Below are positions 1-11,505 of a stretch of 64,000 nt of DNA, piece after piece. Position 1 is the stretch's first letter. Each line of letters begins with the position of its first letter. The notes below the pieces were generated by a model. That model saw only the letters and a program-made list of their open reading frames with translations. It searched no databases and had not been told where the DNA came from. Made by a program: the position numbers and the translations under genes. The DNA comes from JALOKP01 sp963800865 (lineage in GTDB: Bacteria; Acidobacteriota; Polarisedimenticolia; J045), in NCBI GenBank assembly GCA_963800865.1, contig CAWDCL010000004.1:1674001-1738000 (forward strand). Direction: 5' to 3'.

Positions 1-564
1 CCCGCGCCGCCTCCGGCCGCGGCGCCGGCGGCCGCGGCCCCCGCGCCGGCCAGGGAGAAGGCTCCCGACCCGCTCGCGGCGGAGGTCCCTTCGCCGGCGC
101 TCGACCGGTTGCGCGCCGTGCACGGCACGGCGCTCGGCGAGACCCGCTTCTGGGCCGGGATGCCGATCGTCGAGGTCCGCCGCGACCAACTCCCGGCGGT
201 CATGACGTTCCTGCACGATGACCCGTCCTGCCGCTTCGACCACCTCTCGACCTGCTTTGCCACAGACGTTCCCGAGCGCGCCGCCGAACCGCTCGAGATG
301 ACCTACTGCCTGTTCTCGTGGACGACGCGCCAGCTGCTCGCGGTGAAGGTGAGAACGACGGCCGAGCTGCCGATCCCGACCGTGTCCGGCATCTGGCCGA
401 GCGCCAACTGGAACGAGCGCGAGGCCTGGGACATGGTCGGCATCCGGTTCGAAGGGCACCCGGACCTGACCCGGATCCTGCTCCCCGACGACTGGCAGGG
501 GCACCCGCTGCGCCGCGACTACCCGCTCGAAGGCAGGCCCGGCGACCACAAGGTCTATCGCTGA
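1..564 (+). CDS. nuoC: NADH-quinone oxidoreductase subunit C (NuoC), 5' partial
   Basis: This is the 30-kDa-type subunit of respiratory complex I, part of the peripheral arm that passes electrons to quinone. The frame is open from the first base, so the true start lies upstream of the window. A TTG at 109 is possible but the reading frame before it is a Pro/Ala-rich linker that continues without a stop. Family hallmarks are the WNEREAWDMVGIRFEGHPDL stretch and the terminal LPDDWQGHPLRRDYPL region, where the protein contacts NuoD. It is followed after 12 nt by nuoD with a GAGGAGAAGG ribosome site. The Pro/Ala linker at the N-terminus is unusual and could join another domain upstream. Confidence 0.93.
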   Translation, partial: PAPPPAAAPAAAAPAPAREKAPDPLAAEVPSPALDRLRAVHGTALGETRFWAGMPIVEVRRDQLPAVMTFLHDDPSCRFDHLSTCFATDVPERAAEPLEMTYCLFSWTTRQLLAVKVRTTAELPIPTVSGIWPSANWNEREAWDMVGIRFEGHPDLTRILLPDDWQGHPLRRDYPLEGRPGDHKVYR

Positions 565-576
565 GGAGAAGGTGGC

Positions 577-1677
577 GTGTACCAGACCTCCGAGCTCGAG
601 ATCAACATGGGACCGCAGCACCCCGCCACGCACGGGGTGCTCCGGCTGGTCCTGAAGATCGACGGCGAGACGATCGTCGAGGTGCGGCCCGTCATCGGAT
701 ACCTCCACCGTGGGGTCGAGAAGCTGTCCGAGAACCGCGGCTACCGCAGCGTTACGCCGCTCACCGACCGCCTCGACTACTGCGCGGCCTTCGCCGAGAA
801 CCACTCCTACGTCGGCGCCGTCGAGAAGCTGCTCGGCGTCGAGGTCCCGCCGCGGGCCCAGACGATGCGCGTCGTGCTGGCCGAGCTCCAGCGGATCACG
901 TCGCACCTGATCTGGCTCGCCACCCACGGCCTGGACATCGGTGCGATGACGATCTTCCTCTACGCCTTCCGCGAGCGCGAGAAGTGCCTCGACCTGTTCG
1001 AGGGCTACTGCGGCGCGCGCCTGACCTACAACGCGCTGCGGATCGGCGGGCTGGCGCAGGAGTTCCCCGACGGCTGGACCGACGCGTTGAGGCGGTTCCT
1101 GGCCGAGCTGCCGACGCGCATCGAGCAGTACGAGACGCTCCTCACCGGGAACCGGATCTGGCGGCAGCGGACCGAGGGGGTCGGGGTGATCGACGCGCAG
1201 ACCGCGCTCGGGCTGGGCCTGACCGGCCCGACCCTGCGCGGCTCGGGCGTCGACTACGACGTCCGCAAGTACGCGCCGTACGAGAACTACGGGGAGTTCG
1301 ACTTCGACATCCCGATCGGATCGAAGGGAGACACCTACGATCGGTACCTGATCCGGATGGAAGAGATGCGGCAATCGCGGCGGATCATCCTGCAGGCGCT
1401 CGACAGGCTGCCCGACGGGCCGATCCTCGCCAAGGTCGCGGGCCGGATCCGGCCGCCGAAGGGCGCGGAAGCGTACTTCATGACCGAGTCGCCGCGCGGC
1501 GAGATGTCGGTCTACCTGGTGTCCGACGGGACCGACAAGCCGTACCGCGTGCGCTTCCGCTCGCCCTGCTTCAACAACCTGCAGGGCCTGCCGACGCTCT
1601 CGAAGGGACACATGGTCGCCGACGTGGTGGCCCTGATCGGCAGCATCGACATCGTGCTCGGCTGCGTGGACCGCTGA
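577..1677 (+). CDS. nuoD: NADH-quinone oxidoreductase subunit D (NuoD)
   Basis: NuoD is the 49-kDa subunit of complex I and helps form the quinone-binding pocket with NuoB. The 366-residue protein begins at GTG with a strong upstream GAGGAGAAGG. It shows the family start MGPQHPATHGVLRL near residue 11, the GYLHRGVEKL segment, ENHSYVGAVEKL, and the characteristic C-terminal DIVLGCVDR with the conserved terminal Asp-Arg. Length is close to the usual size for an unfused NuoD (about 370-400 residues). It lies between nuoC and nuoH, so nuoE, nuoF and nuoG are absent at the position where they usually occur. Confidence 0.96.
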   Translation: MYQTSELEINMGPQHPATHGVLRLVLKIDGETIVEVRPVIGYLHRGVEKLSENRGYRSVTPLTDRLDYCAAFAENHSYVGAVEKLLGVEVPPRAQTMRVVLAELQRITSHLIWLATHGLDIGAMTIFLYAFREREKCLDLFEGYCGARLTYNALRIGGLAQEFPDGWTDALRRFLAELPTRIEQYETLLTGNRIWRQRTEGVGVIDAQTALGLGLTGPTLRGSGVDYDVRKYAPYENYGEFDFDIPIGSKGDTYDRYLIRMEEMRQSRRIILQALDRLPDGPILAKVAGRIRPPKGAEAYFMTESPRGEMSVYLVSDGTDKPYRVRFRSPCFNNLQGLPTLSKGHMVADVVALIGSIDIVLGCVDR

Positions 1678-1698
1678 GCGGCAGGGAGGCGAAGGGCC

Positions 1699-2790
1699 GT
1701 GTACCCCGTGCTCCAGTACTTCGTGGTGCCATTCCTCCACGGCGTGGCGCTGACGCTGGTGCTCCTGCTGTGCGTCGCCTACCTGACCTTCATGGAGCGC
1801 AAGGTGATCGCCTTCATGCAGGTCCGGATCGGGCCGAACCGTGTCGGGCCGCGGGGGCTGCTGCAGCCGATCGCCGACGTCGTGAAGCTCCTGATCAAGG
1901 AGGACCTGACCCCCGACGCCGCCGACCGCCGCGTTTTCTACATCGCGCCGGTGGTCGCGACCCTGTCCACGATCGCGGCCTTCGCCGTCATCCCGTACGG
2001 CGGCCCGGAGGCGACCGTCCACATCTTCGGCTTCGCCCTCCGGCCGTACATCGCCGACGTCAACGTCGGGCTGCTCTACGTGATCTCGATCTCCTCGATC
2101 GGCGTGTTCGGGATCGTGCTCGGCGGCTGGGCCAGCAACTCGAAGTACCCGCTGCTCGGCGGCCTGCGGTCCGCGGCGCAGATGATCAGCTACGAGGTGC
2201 CGTTCGGCCTCGCCATCATCGGCGTCCTGATGATCACCGGGACGGCCTCGCTGGTCGAGATCGTGCAGTGGCAGCAGCAGCACACCTGGCTGTTCTGGCT
2301 CCAGCCCTTCGCGGTCGTGCTGTTCTTCATCGCCGGCGTGGCCGAGAACAACCGCGCCCCGTTCGACCTGCCGGAGGCGGAGAGCGAGCTGGTCGCCGGC
2401 TTCCACACGGAATACAGCGGCTTCAAGTTCGCCTTCTTCTTCCTCGCCGAGTACATCGCGATGATCGTCGTCTCGGCGCTGGTCGTCACGCTGTTCTTCG
2501 GCGGCTGGCTGCCGGTCACCTTCGGCCTGGGGCACCTGTTCCCGAGGATCCCGGCGCTGCTGTCCGGGGCCTGGGGCGGCCCGTGGGTGATGCTGTTCGC
2601 CGGGATGGGCTGGGTCTTCATCAAGATCTTCCTGATGCTCTACCTCTACCTCTGGATCCGCGGCACCTTCCCGCGCTACCGCTACGACCAGCTGATGAAC
2701 ATCGGCTGGAAGTTCATGATCCCGGCCAGCCTGGCCTGGATCGTGCTGACCGGCGCGGGCATTCTCGCCTTCCAGGCGATCCGTTCGTGA
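1699..2790 (+). CDS. nuoH: NADH-quinone oxidoreductase subunit H (NuoH)
   Basis: NuoH is the membrane subunit that links the peripheral arm of complex I to the proton-pumping antiporter-like subunits. The 363-residue polytopic protein carries the family signature RIGPNRVGPRGLLQPIADVV near residues 43-62, the loop AENNRAPFDLPEAESELVAG, and PRYRYDQLM before the last helix. It starts at GTG with GGAGGCGAAGG just upstream and follows nuoD directly. The next gene, nuoI, begins 7 nt after its stop, indicating one transcript. No missing segment is seen. Confidence 0.96.
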   Translation: MYPVLQYFVVPFLHGVALTLVLLLCVAYLTFMERKVIAFMQVRIGPNRVGPRGLLQPIADVVKLLIKEDLTPDAADRRVFYIAPVVATLSTIAAFAVIPYGGPEATVHIFGFALRPYIADVNVGLLYVISISSIGVFGIVLGGWASNSKYPLLGGLRSAAQMISYEVPFGLAIIGVLMITGTASLVEIVQWQQQHTWLFWLQPFAVVLFFIAGVAENNRAPFDLPEAESELVAGFHTEYSGFKFAFFFLAEYIAMIVVSALVVTLFFGGWLPVTFGLGHLFPRIPALLSGAWGGPWVMLFAGMGWVFIKIFLMLYLYLWIRGTFPRYRYDQLMNIGWKFMIPASLAWIVLTGAGILAFQAIRS

Positions 2791-2797
2791 GGCGCCC

Positions 2798-3328
2798 GTG
2801 AGCGAAGCAAGAGCCGTCGTCATTCCCCGGCCGGCGCCGCTTCCCTGGTGGAAGCGGTTCCTGCTGGTCGAGCTGATGGAGGGAATGGCGGTCACGCTGA
2901 CCCACTACGTCCGGGGCTGGCGCGAGCCGTTCACCGTCCAGTACCCGGAGGAGCGGCTGCCGCTCGATCCGCGCTTCCGCGGCTACCCGCGGCTGCGGAT
3001 GAATCCCGCCACCGGCGACGAGTTGTGCAACGTCTGCCGGCAGTGCGAGAAGATCTGCCCGACGCTCTGCATCACGATCGAGGAGGAGCAGCACCCGTCG
3101 GGCAAGGGCCGCCGGCCGAAGCAGTTCACGGTCGACTACGAGCGCTGCTGCCAGTGCGGGCTGTGCGCCGAGGCCTGCGGCTCGGACCCGATCTCGGCGA
3201 TCTACATGAGCCACGACTACGAGCTGGCCGACTTCTCGCGCGACCGCTTCCTCGCGCAGAAGGACCGGTTGTACTTCGGCTTCCCCGCGGCCACGCCGCC
3301 GGGGAAGGGCAAACCACCTGGGAAATGA
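2798..3328 (+). CDS. nuoI: NADH-quinone oxidoreductase subunit I (NuoI)
   Basis: NuoI carries two [4Fe-4S] clusters that relay electrons toward NuoB. The 176-residue protein has an N-terminal amphipathic region and two ferredoxin motifs. The first is Cys77, Cys80, Cys83 and Cys87 followed by Pro. The second is Cys117, Cys120, Cys123 and Cys127. In the second, the residue after the last cysteine is Gly (EACGSDPI) where Pro is usual, a small deviation that keeps all four ligands. The GTG start lies 7 nt after nuoH. In a complex without NuoEFG this subunit would sit near the point of electron entry, for example from ferredoxin, which is inference. Confidence 0.94.
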   Translation: MSEARAVVIPRPAPLPWWKRFLLVELMEGMAVTLTHYVRGWREPFTVQYPEERLPLDPRFRGYPRLRMNPATGDELCNVCRQCEKICPTLCITIEEEQHPSGKGRRPKQFTVDYERCCQCGLCAEACGSDPISAIYMSHDYELADFSRDRFLAQKDRLYFGFPAATPPGKGKPPGK

Positions 3329-3391
3329 GGCGTCCTGCGGCGCGCCCCGCGGGGCGCGCCCGGCCGGCCGCGGGCCGGAGGTGAGGGGAAG

Positions 3392-3979
3392 GTGGAATTC
3401 GTCGTCTTCGCGATCTTCGCCGCGCTGGCCGTGGCCGGGGCGATCGGCGTCGTCGTGGCGAAGAACCCGGTGCACAGCGCGGTCGGACTGCTGGTCAGCC
3501 TGCTGGCCGTGGCCGGGCTGTTCCTCGTGCTGTGGGCCGAGTTCATCGCCGTCGTCCAGATCATGGTCTACGCCGGCGGCGTGATGGTGCTCTTCCTGTT
3601 CGTGATCATGCTCGTCGACCTCGAGCAGCGTGGACTCGACCTGGGTGCGGGGCGCATCGGTCCCCGGCCGGCGGCCTGGGAACGCGGGATCTGGACCGTG
3701 GCGACCCTCGCGTTCGGTGCGCTCGTGGCGGCCCTCATGGTGCGGTCGGCCAGCCTCCCGCTGCCGTCGGCCGCCCGCGCGGCGACGATGCTGCAGGGCC
3801 CGTATTCCGTCGAAGGGCGCGGCCTCGGCAACACGCAGTGGATCGGGACGCTGCTCTACACCGACTGGCTGATCCCCTTCGAACTGGCGTCGGTCCTGCT
3901 GCTGGTGGCGATCATCGGCGCGGTGGTGCTGGCGCGCCGGGACGAGGTCGCGGACCGGGACGGGAGGGGAGCCGCATGA
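3392..3979 (+). CDS. nuoJ: NADH-quinone oxidoreductase subunit J (NuoJ)
   Basis: NuoJ is a small membrane subunit of complex I. The 195-residue protein has about five hydrophobic segments and the typical early motif KNPVHSAVGLLVSLLAVAGL, then FIAVVQIMVYAGGVMVLFLFVIML, where the pi-bulge helix of the family lies. The GTG start is preceded by GAGGGGAAG. About 60 nt of GC-rich spacer separates it from nuoI. The stop overlaps the nuoK start as ATGA, indicating translational coupling. Confidence 0.94.
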   Translation: MEFVVFAIFAALAVAGAIGVVVAKNPVHSAVGLLVSLLAVAGLFLVLWAEFIAVVQIMVYAGGVMVLFLFVIMLVDLEQRGLDLGAGRIGPRPAAWERGIWTVATLAFGALVAALMVRSASLPLPSAARAATMLQGPYSVEGRGLGNTQWIGTLLYTDWLIPFELASVLLLVAIIGAVVLARRDEVADRDGRGAA

Positions 3980-4281
3980 CGCTCTCGATGGCTCACGTGC
4001 TGATCGCCAGCGCGGCGATGCTGACGGTCGGCATGATCGGTCTGATGGTCCGGCGCAACGCGATCGTCATGTTCATGTCGCTCGAACTCGTCCTGAACGC
4101 CGCGAACCTCAACCTGATCGGCTTCGCGCGCTTCCTGCCCGACCCCGTCGGCCAGGTCTTCGTGACCTTCGTGATCGTCATCGCGGCCGCCGAGGTGGCC
4201 GTCGGGCTTGCCATCGTCCTCGCCCTGTATCGCAACCGCGACACGGTGATGGTGGACGAGGCGAGCACGATGAAGTGGTGA
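3976..4281 (+). CDS. nuoK: NADH-quinone oxidoreductase subunit K (NuoK)
   Basis: NuoK is a three-helix proton-channel subunit of complex I. The start is the ATG that overlaps the nuoJ stop. It gives a 101-residue protein, the normal length of the family (about 100). Two buried glutamates expected for proton translocation are present, Glu37 in MFMSLELVLNAANLNL and Glu73 in AAAEVAVGLAIVLALYR. It is followed after 7 nt by nuoL, so it belongs to the same operon. Confidence 0.95.
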   Translation: MTLSMAHVLIASAAMLTVGMIGLMVRRNAIVMFMSLELVLNAANLNLIGFARFLPDPVGQVFVTFVIVIAAAEVAVGLAIVLALYRNRDTVMVDEASTMKW

Positions 4282-4288
4282 GGCGGAC

Positions 4289-6631
<2,343 letters not shown>

Positions 6632-6669
6632 CCTCCCGAGCGCGGCGTCGGGCGTAGAAGGAAGAGCCG

Positions 6670-8307
6670 ATGAATCTCCCGATCCTTTCGGTGATCACGT
6701 TCCTGCCGCTGGCGGCGGCGCTGGTGATCGTCTTCTTGGTACCCAAGAAGAACGAGAAGGCGATCATCCACATCGCGACCTGGACGGCGCTCGCCAACTT
6801 CTTCCTGTCGCTGATCCCGCTGGCGCAGTACGACCGGTCCAACGGCGGCTTCCAGTTCGTCGAGACCGCCAGCTGGATCCCGTCGCTCGGCGTCCAGTAC
6901 AAGCTGGGCGTCGACGGCGTTTCGCTCCTGCTGGTGATCCTGACGACCTTGCTCTCGTTCATCTCGATCCTCGCCTCGTGGGAGGCGATCCGGGAGCGCG
7001 TGAAGGAGTACTACGTCTTCTTCCTGCTGCTCGAGGTCGGGATGCTCGGCGTCTTCTGCTCGCTCGACCTGTTCCTGTTCTACATCTTCTGGGAGGTCAT
7101 GCTCGTCCCGATGTACTTCATCATCGGGGTCTGGGGCGGCCCGCGGAAGCTCTACGCGGCGATCAAGTTCTTCCTCTACACCCTGTTCGGTTCGGTCCTG
7201 ATGCTGCTGGGCATCATCGCCCTGTATTACTTCTCCGGCGACGTCCTCGGCGCGCGGACCTTCGACATCGAGAAGCTGCTCACGCTGGGGCCGGCGACCG
7301 CGACCTGGCCCCTGGCCCAGTGGGTCTTCCTCGCCTTCTTCATCGGCTTCGCGATCAAGGTCCCGATGTTCCCGTTCCACACCTGGCTGCCCGACGCGCA
7401 CGTCGAGGCGCCCACCGCCGGCTCGGTGATCCTGGCCGGCGTGCTGCTGAAGATGGGGACCTACGGCTTCTACCGCTTCTCGGTCCCGATGTTCCCCAAG
7501 CAGACCGTCGACAACCTCTGGTGGCTGCTGCTGCTCTGCGCGATCGGCATCGTCTACGGCGCGATGGTGGCGCTGGTGCAGAAGGACTGGAAGAAGCTGG
7601 TCGCGTACTCGTCGGTCTCCCACCTCGGGATGACGATGATCGGCCTGTTCGCGCTGACGATCGCCGGCGTGCAGGGCAGCGTCCTGCAGATGCTGAACCA
7701 CGGCATCTCCACCGGCGCCCTGTTCCTGATCGTCGGGATCGTCTACGAGCGGCGCCACACGCGGGAGATCTCGGAGTACGGCGGGCTGGCCAAGGTGATG
7801 CCGGTCTTCGCGGTCTACTTCATGATCATGACGCTCTCCTCGATCGGCCTGCCGACGCTCAACGGCTTCATCGGCGAGGTCAAGATCCTGCTCGGGATCT
7901 CGCAGGTCGGCGGCGAGGCGTTCTCGTTCTTCGGCGCCAGCCCCTACTGGTGGACGGTGGTCGCCGCGACCGGCATCGTGCTCGGGGCGGCGTACATGCT
8001 CTGGCTCTACCAGCGGACGATGTTCGGTCCGGTCACCAACCCCAAGAACGAGCGCCTGCCCGACCTGACGCTGCGGGAGAAGTGGACCCTGATCCCGCTG
8101 GTGGTGCTGGCCTTCTGGATCGGGCTCTACCCCAAGCCGTTCTTCGAGATCATGGACGCGCCGATCCACCGTCTCGTCTACGAGCAGGTCGTTCCGGTGC
8201 TCCGGCAGACGGGAGCGAAGGTCGACCTGCCGTCCCCGACCGAGACGCCGGCGCGGAAGGCTCCCGCGCACGCCGGGGCGGAGGGCGGCCACGGGGCCGC
8301 GGAGTAG
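6670..8307 (+). CDS. nuoM: NADH-quinone oxidoreductase subunit M (NuoM)
   Basis: NuoM is the second antiporter-like proton pump of complex I. The 545-residue polytopic protein has the core motifs FLFYIFWEVMLVPMYFIIG, VPMFPFHTWLPDAHVEAPT and GSVILAGVLLKMGTYGFYR, with the conserved Lys and Glu residues of the proton path. The C-terminus ends in an Ala/His/Gly-rich tail (APAHAGAEGGHGAAE) that echoes the His-rich insertion of the neighbouring NuoL. The ATG has GGAAGAGCC upstream, and nuoN follows after 6 nt. Confidence 0.96.
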   Translation: MNLPILSVITFLPLAAALVIVFLVPKKNEKAIIHIATWTALANFFLSLIPLAQYDRSNGGFQFVETASWIPSLGVQYKLGVDGVSLLLVILTTLLSFISILASWEAIRERVKEYYVFFLLLEVGMLGVFCSLDLFLFYIFWEVMLVPMYFIIGVWGGPRKLYAAIKFFLYTLFGSVLMLLGIIALYYFSGDVLGARTFDIEKLLTLGPATATWPLAQWVFLAFFIGFAIKVPMFPFHTWLPDAHVEAPTAGSVILAGVLLKMGTYGFYRFSVPMFPKQTVDNLWWLLLLCAIGIVYGAMVALVQKDWKKLVAYSSVSHLGMTMIGLFALTIAGVQGSVLQMLNHGISTGALFLIVGIVYERRHTREISEYGGLAKVMPVFAVYFMIMTLSSIGLPTLNGFIGEVKILLGISQVGGEAFSFFGASPYWWTVVAATGIVLGAAYMLWLYQRTMFGPVTNPKNERLPDLTLREKWTLIPLVVLAFWIGLYPKPFFEIMDAPIHRLVYEQVVPVLRQTGAKVDLPSPTETPARKAPAHAGAEGGHGAAE

Positions 8308-8313
8308 ACGGCC

Positions 8314-9891
8314 GTGACCTTCGACACTTCGTCCTACGTACGCGACCTGTTCTGGCTGGTGCCGGAGCTCTGGCTGACGCTCGTCGGGTTCGCCCTGCTG
8401 GCCGCGTCGCCGTTCATCCGCGACGGGGCCGGCCGGCGCGCCGCCGCGTGGGTCTCGGCCGCCGGGCAGGCGGTGGCGCTGGTGCTGATGTTCGCGCTCT
8501 ACTCCGGCGTGCAGGGGGTCTTCGGCCCGGCCGCGGTCGACGCCCCGGGCGCGATCTACGCGATGCAGTTCGCGCATGGCCGGCCGCTCCTGCTGATCGA
8601 CGGCTTCGCGATCGTGCTGAAGGCGGTCGTGCTGGTGGCCGGGATCCTCGCGACGCTGATGGGGATCCGGCTGCTCGAGACCGACCGGATCGGCCGCGGG
8701 GAGTTCCACGCGGTGCTGGTCTTCGCCGTCGTCGGAGCGATGTTCCTGATCAGCTCGGTCGATTTCATCACGATCTTCGTCGGGCTCGAGACGATGTCGC
8801 TCTCGGTCTACCTGATGGTCGGGTGGGCCAAGGACTCGCGGAAATCGAACGAGGCGGCGCTGAAGTACTTCCTGCTCGGCGCGCTGGCGGCGGGCCTGCT
8901 GCTCTACGGGATGTCGCTCGCCTACGGCGCGACCGGGACGACGAACCTCTTCGGCATCAGGGAGGCGCTGGCGGCCGGCACCCCCGAGCCGGTCCGCTGG
9001 CTGGTCACGCTGGCGATCCTGTTCCTCGTGGTGGGCTGCGGCTTCAAGATCGCGGCCGTGCCGTTCCACGTCTGGACCCCGGACGCCTACGAGGGCGCGC
9101 CGACGCTCGTGACCTCCTTCATGGCGACGGCCGTCAAGACCGCCGCCTTCGCGATGGCGCTGCGGATCTTCCTGGTGGGATTCGACGCCCCGGCCCTGGC
9201 GGCGCAGTGGACCTGGCTCTTCGGGATCCTCGCCGCACTGTCGATGACGGTCGGCAACGTGATCGCGGTCCTGCAGGACAACGTCAAGCGGATGCTCGCC
9301 TACAGCAGCATCGCCCACGTCGGCTACGCGCTGATGGGACTTGTCGCGGCGGGCGCGGCGCTGGCGGGTTGGGTCCCGGAGCCCTACCGCACCCAGGCGA
9401 TCGAGCTCGGCCAGTTCTCGGTCGTGCTCTACATGGTGGCGTACGCCTTCACCGCCGCGGGGGCCTTCGCGGTCGTGATCATGCTGCGGCGCGAGGGGAT
9501 CCAGGGGGACCGGATCGACGACTTTTCCGGGATGGCGCGCCGCGCGCCCGGGGCGGCGGCCGTGATGCTGGTCTTCCTGCTCTCGCTGGCCGGCATTCCG
9601 GCGACCGCGGGATTCATCGGCAAGTGGTGGCTCTTCGCGTCGGTGCTGCAGGGGAGCGGCTACCGCTGGCTGGCGGTGCTGGCGGCGCTCAACACCGCGG
9701 TCTCGCTCTACTACTACCTGCGGGTCGTCGTCCGGATGTACATGGAGATCCCGTCCGAGGAACTGCCGTACGCCGTGACCCCGTCGCTGACGGCGGCGGT
9801 GGTCCTGGCCGCGGTCGGGACGCTGGCGATCGGGCTCTGGCCGGAGCCGGTACTGAGGCTGGTTTCGGGCACGGCGCAGCTCCTGCCGTGA
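8314..9891 (+). CDS. nuoN: NADH-quinone oxidoreductase subunit N (NuoN)
   Basis: NuoN is the third antiporter-like subunit of complex I and closes the nuo cluster. The 525-residue protein shows VDFITIFVGLETMSLSVYLMV, SNEAALKYFLLGALAAGLLLYG, VPFHVWTPDAYEGAPT and MATAVKTAAFA, all typical. It starts at GTG 6 nt after nuoM. The next gene is 131 nt downstream and has its own putative promoter, so the nuo transcript may end or be boosted here. Confidence 0.96.
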   Translation: MTFDTSSYVRDLFWLVPELWLTLVGFALLAASPFIRDGAGRRAAAWVSAAGQAVALVLMFALYSGVQGVFGPAAVDAPGAIYAMQFAHGRPLLLIDGFAIVLKAVVLVAGILATLMGIRLLETDRIGRGEFHAVLVFAVVGAMFLISSVDFITIFVGLETMSLSVYLMVGWAKDSRKSNEAALKYFLLGALAAGLLLYGMSLAYGATGTTNLFGIREALAAGTPEPVRWLVTLAILFLVVGCGFKIAAVPFHVWTPDAYEGAPTLVTSFMATAVKTAAFAMALRIFLVGFDAPALAAQWTWLFGILAALSMTVGNVIAVLQDNVKRMLAYSSIAHVGYALMGLVAAGAALAGWVPEPYRTQAIELGQFSVVLYMVAYAFTAAGAFAVVIMLRREGIQGDRIDDFSGMARRAPGAAAVMLVFLLSLAGIPATAGFIGKWWLFASVLQGSGYRWLAVLAALNTAVSLYYYLRVVVRMYMEIPSEELPYAVTPSLTAAVVLAAVGTLAIGLWPEPVLRLVSGTAQLLP

Positions 9892-9950
9892 CGACGGGGG
9901 ACGGCGGTTCACCCGGTCGCGACAGGTCGTCCCGCGGGCCGTCGGGCGGC

Positions 9951-9979
9951 TTGGACCGCCCCCGGGAATCTGGTAGTCT
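9951..9979 (+). promoter_or_regulatory. Putative sigma-70-type promoter of the atp (Fo) operon
   Basis: TTGGAC (9951-9956) and TAGTCT (9974-9979) are separated by exactly 17 nt, about 44 nt before the first atp-operon ATG. The boxes are weak matches, but the -10 shares its TAG..T form with the clearer rplM promoter (TAGCCT) in this window. A short GGGCGG/CCGCCC inverted repeat overlaps the -35. Confidence 0.4.
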
Positions 9980-10022
9980 CTCCGACCCGGAAGCCGGGCC
10001 TCCGGGCGGTCCGCTCCGCTTC

Positions 10023-10244
10023 ATGGCTCAGATCCTGCGACAGGCAGCGCCCACCATGGCTGCCGTCTGGGTGTTGACCGGAGCGGTGTTGCTGCTGGGG
10101 TTCGGCGGGCGGTGGCTGGACGCGCGGTTCGGCAGCGGCCCCTGGCTGACGACCATCGGCCTGCTCGTGGGTGTGGTGGTCGGGATGTACGAGCTGGCGC
10201 GCGTGGCGCTGCGTGCCAGGCCGCCAGGCGGGAGCGGCCGATGA
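10023..10244 (+). CDS. AtpZ/AtpI-like ATP synthase assembly protein (ATPase_gene1 type)
   Basis: This 73-residue protein has two hydrophobic helices and the pattern WVLTGAVLLLGFGGRWLDARFG followed by a second helix ending YELARV. The spacing GGRWLD..FG..PW is typical of the small AtpZ/AtpQ-like proteins encoded first in many atp operons and linked to Mg2+/Ca2+ handling or c-ring assembly. Its stop overlaps the next start as ATGA. Family assignment rests on motif and position. The biochemical role is not visible. Confidence 0.75.
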   Translation: MAQILRQAAPTMAAVWVLTGAVLLLGFGGRWLDARFGSGPWLTTIGLLVGVVVGMYELARVALRARPPGGSGR

Positions 10245-10543
10245 AGGGCGGGTGGCTCGCGGCCGTGGCGGCCGCGGCGGCCTGCGGGATGTTCTGCGGC
10301 GCCCTGGCGCGGGCCGTTCCGCTGCCCCGCCAGGACGCCGGGGCGCAGTACCTGAAGTTGAAGGCGGTCCGCACCGTCGGCCGCCTGGTGATCGTGGTCG
10401 CGGTCGTGGCCGCGGGGGTCGGATGGGCCGGGGGGAACCCGGTCGCCGTCACCGTGGGCGCGACGGCGGGGTGGCTCGCGGCAGCACTGCCGGAGCTGCT
10501 CGCCGCGCGGGGCCGCGGAGGAGACGAGGGAGCGAACGGATGA
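10241..10543 (+). CDS. Small membrane protein of the atp operon (AtpI-like)
   Basis: This 100-residue protein has about three hydrophobic helices (residues 4-25, 46-63 and 67-88) and a short basic loop (YLKLKAVRTVGR) between the first two. That topology, and the position immediately before atpB, match the poorly conserved AtpI family, which helps assemble the c-ring. Sequence similarity alone is not enough to be certain. Both ends overlap neighbours by four bases (ATGA), so it is translationally coupled to the genes on either side. Confidence 0.6.
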   Translation: MKGGWLAAVAAAAACGMFCGALARAVPLPRQDAGAQYLKLKAVRTVGRLVIVVAVVAAGVGWAGGNPVAVTVGATAGWLAAALPELLAARGRGGDEGANG

Positions 10544-11445
10544 TCTGGGCGACGCTGACCGGGATCCCGCTGGGACTGCTCGCTGCCGCGGGCGGCGAGG
10601 GCGGAGAATTCGACGCGGGCGAGGTCATCCTGCACCACGTCAGCAACGGCGCCGCCTGGATCGAAGATGCATGGTGGAGCCCCAGCAAGGCCGTGCTGGT
10701 GATGGTCGTCGCCGCGGTGCTGGTCATCCTCGGCGTCCGCCGCGCGCTCGCCGGCTACGACGAGAACGGCGTGCCGCGCACCCGCTGGGCGCAGGTCATG
10801 GACCCCTTCGTCGAGCACTTCTACCGCGACATCGCCCTCGCCTACGCCGGCCCGAAGTGGGCCAAGCGGGTTGCGCCGCTGCTCCTGACCTTCTTCTTCT
10901 TCATCCTGGCCAACAACCTGCTCGGCATGGTCCCCTGGGCCGACCTCGGCAACCTCGTGCGCGGCGCCGTCGTGTCCGGCGAGGCCGGGCCGGGCGGCTT
11001 CAAGCGCTTCGTGCTCGACGGGGCGGGGACCCCCACCGGCAACTTCAACGTCACCGCGGCGCTGGCGACCATCAGCTTCTTCGCGATCATCTACTTCGGC
11101 GTCCGGGCCCACGGCCTGATCGGCCACTTCTCGCAGCTCGCCCCCAAGGGCGTGGCCTGGCCCGTGCGCTGGTTCCTGCTGCTGCCGATCGAGACGATGT
11201 CGATGTTCGTCAAGCCCTTCGCGCTGACGATGCGACTCGCCGCCAACATGACGGCCGGGCACATGGCGATCCTGGCCATCCTGGCGATCATCTTCCTGCT
11301 CAACAGCGTGCTGATCGGGATCCCGGCGGTCGGGCTCGCGCTCGGCATCAGCCTGCTCGAGATCATCGTCTGTTTCGTCCAGGCGTACGTCTTCGCGCTG
11401 CTGTCCGGTGTGTTCATCGGCATGGCGATCGAATCCCACCACTAG
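10540..11445 (+). CDS. atpB: ATP synthase Fo subunit a (AtpB)
   Basis: Subunit a forms the proton half-channels of the ATP synthase membrane motor. The ATG overlapping the previous stop gives 301 residues, longer than the usual 230-280 because of an N-terminal region with HHVSNGAAWIEDAWW and a loop near residue 140. The essential arginine is in LTMRLAANMTAGHMAILAI, and the C-terminal FVQAYVFALLSGVFIGMAI is typical. It heads atpB-atpE-atpF. No delta, alpha, gamma, beta or epsilon gene follows. Confidence 0.95.
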   Translation: MIWATLTGIPLGLLAAAGGEGGEFDAGEVILHHVSNGAAWIEDAWWSPSKAVLVMVVAAVLVILGVRRALAGYDENGVPRTRWAQVMDPFVEHFYRDIALAYAGPKWAKRVAPLLLTFFFFILANNLLGMVPWADLGNLVRGAVVSGEAGPGGFKRFVLDGAGTPTGNFNVTAALATISFFAIIYFGVRAHGLIGHFSQLAPKGVAWPVRWFLLLPIETMSMFVKPFALTMRLAANMTAGHMAILAILAIIFLLNSVLIGIPAVGLALGISLLEIIVCFVQAYVFALLSGVFIGMAIESHH

Positions 11446-11505
11446 GCATCGAAACGAACGGGCCCTGCATCGCGAGGGTCAGGGCCGGACGGAGGAGTTC
11501 CAAGC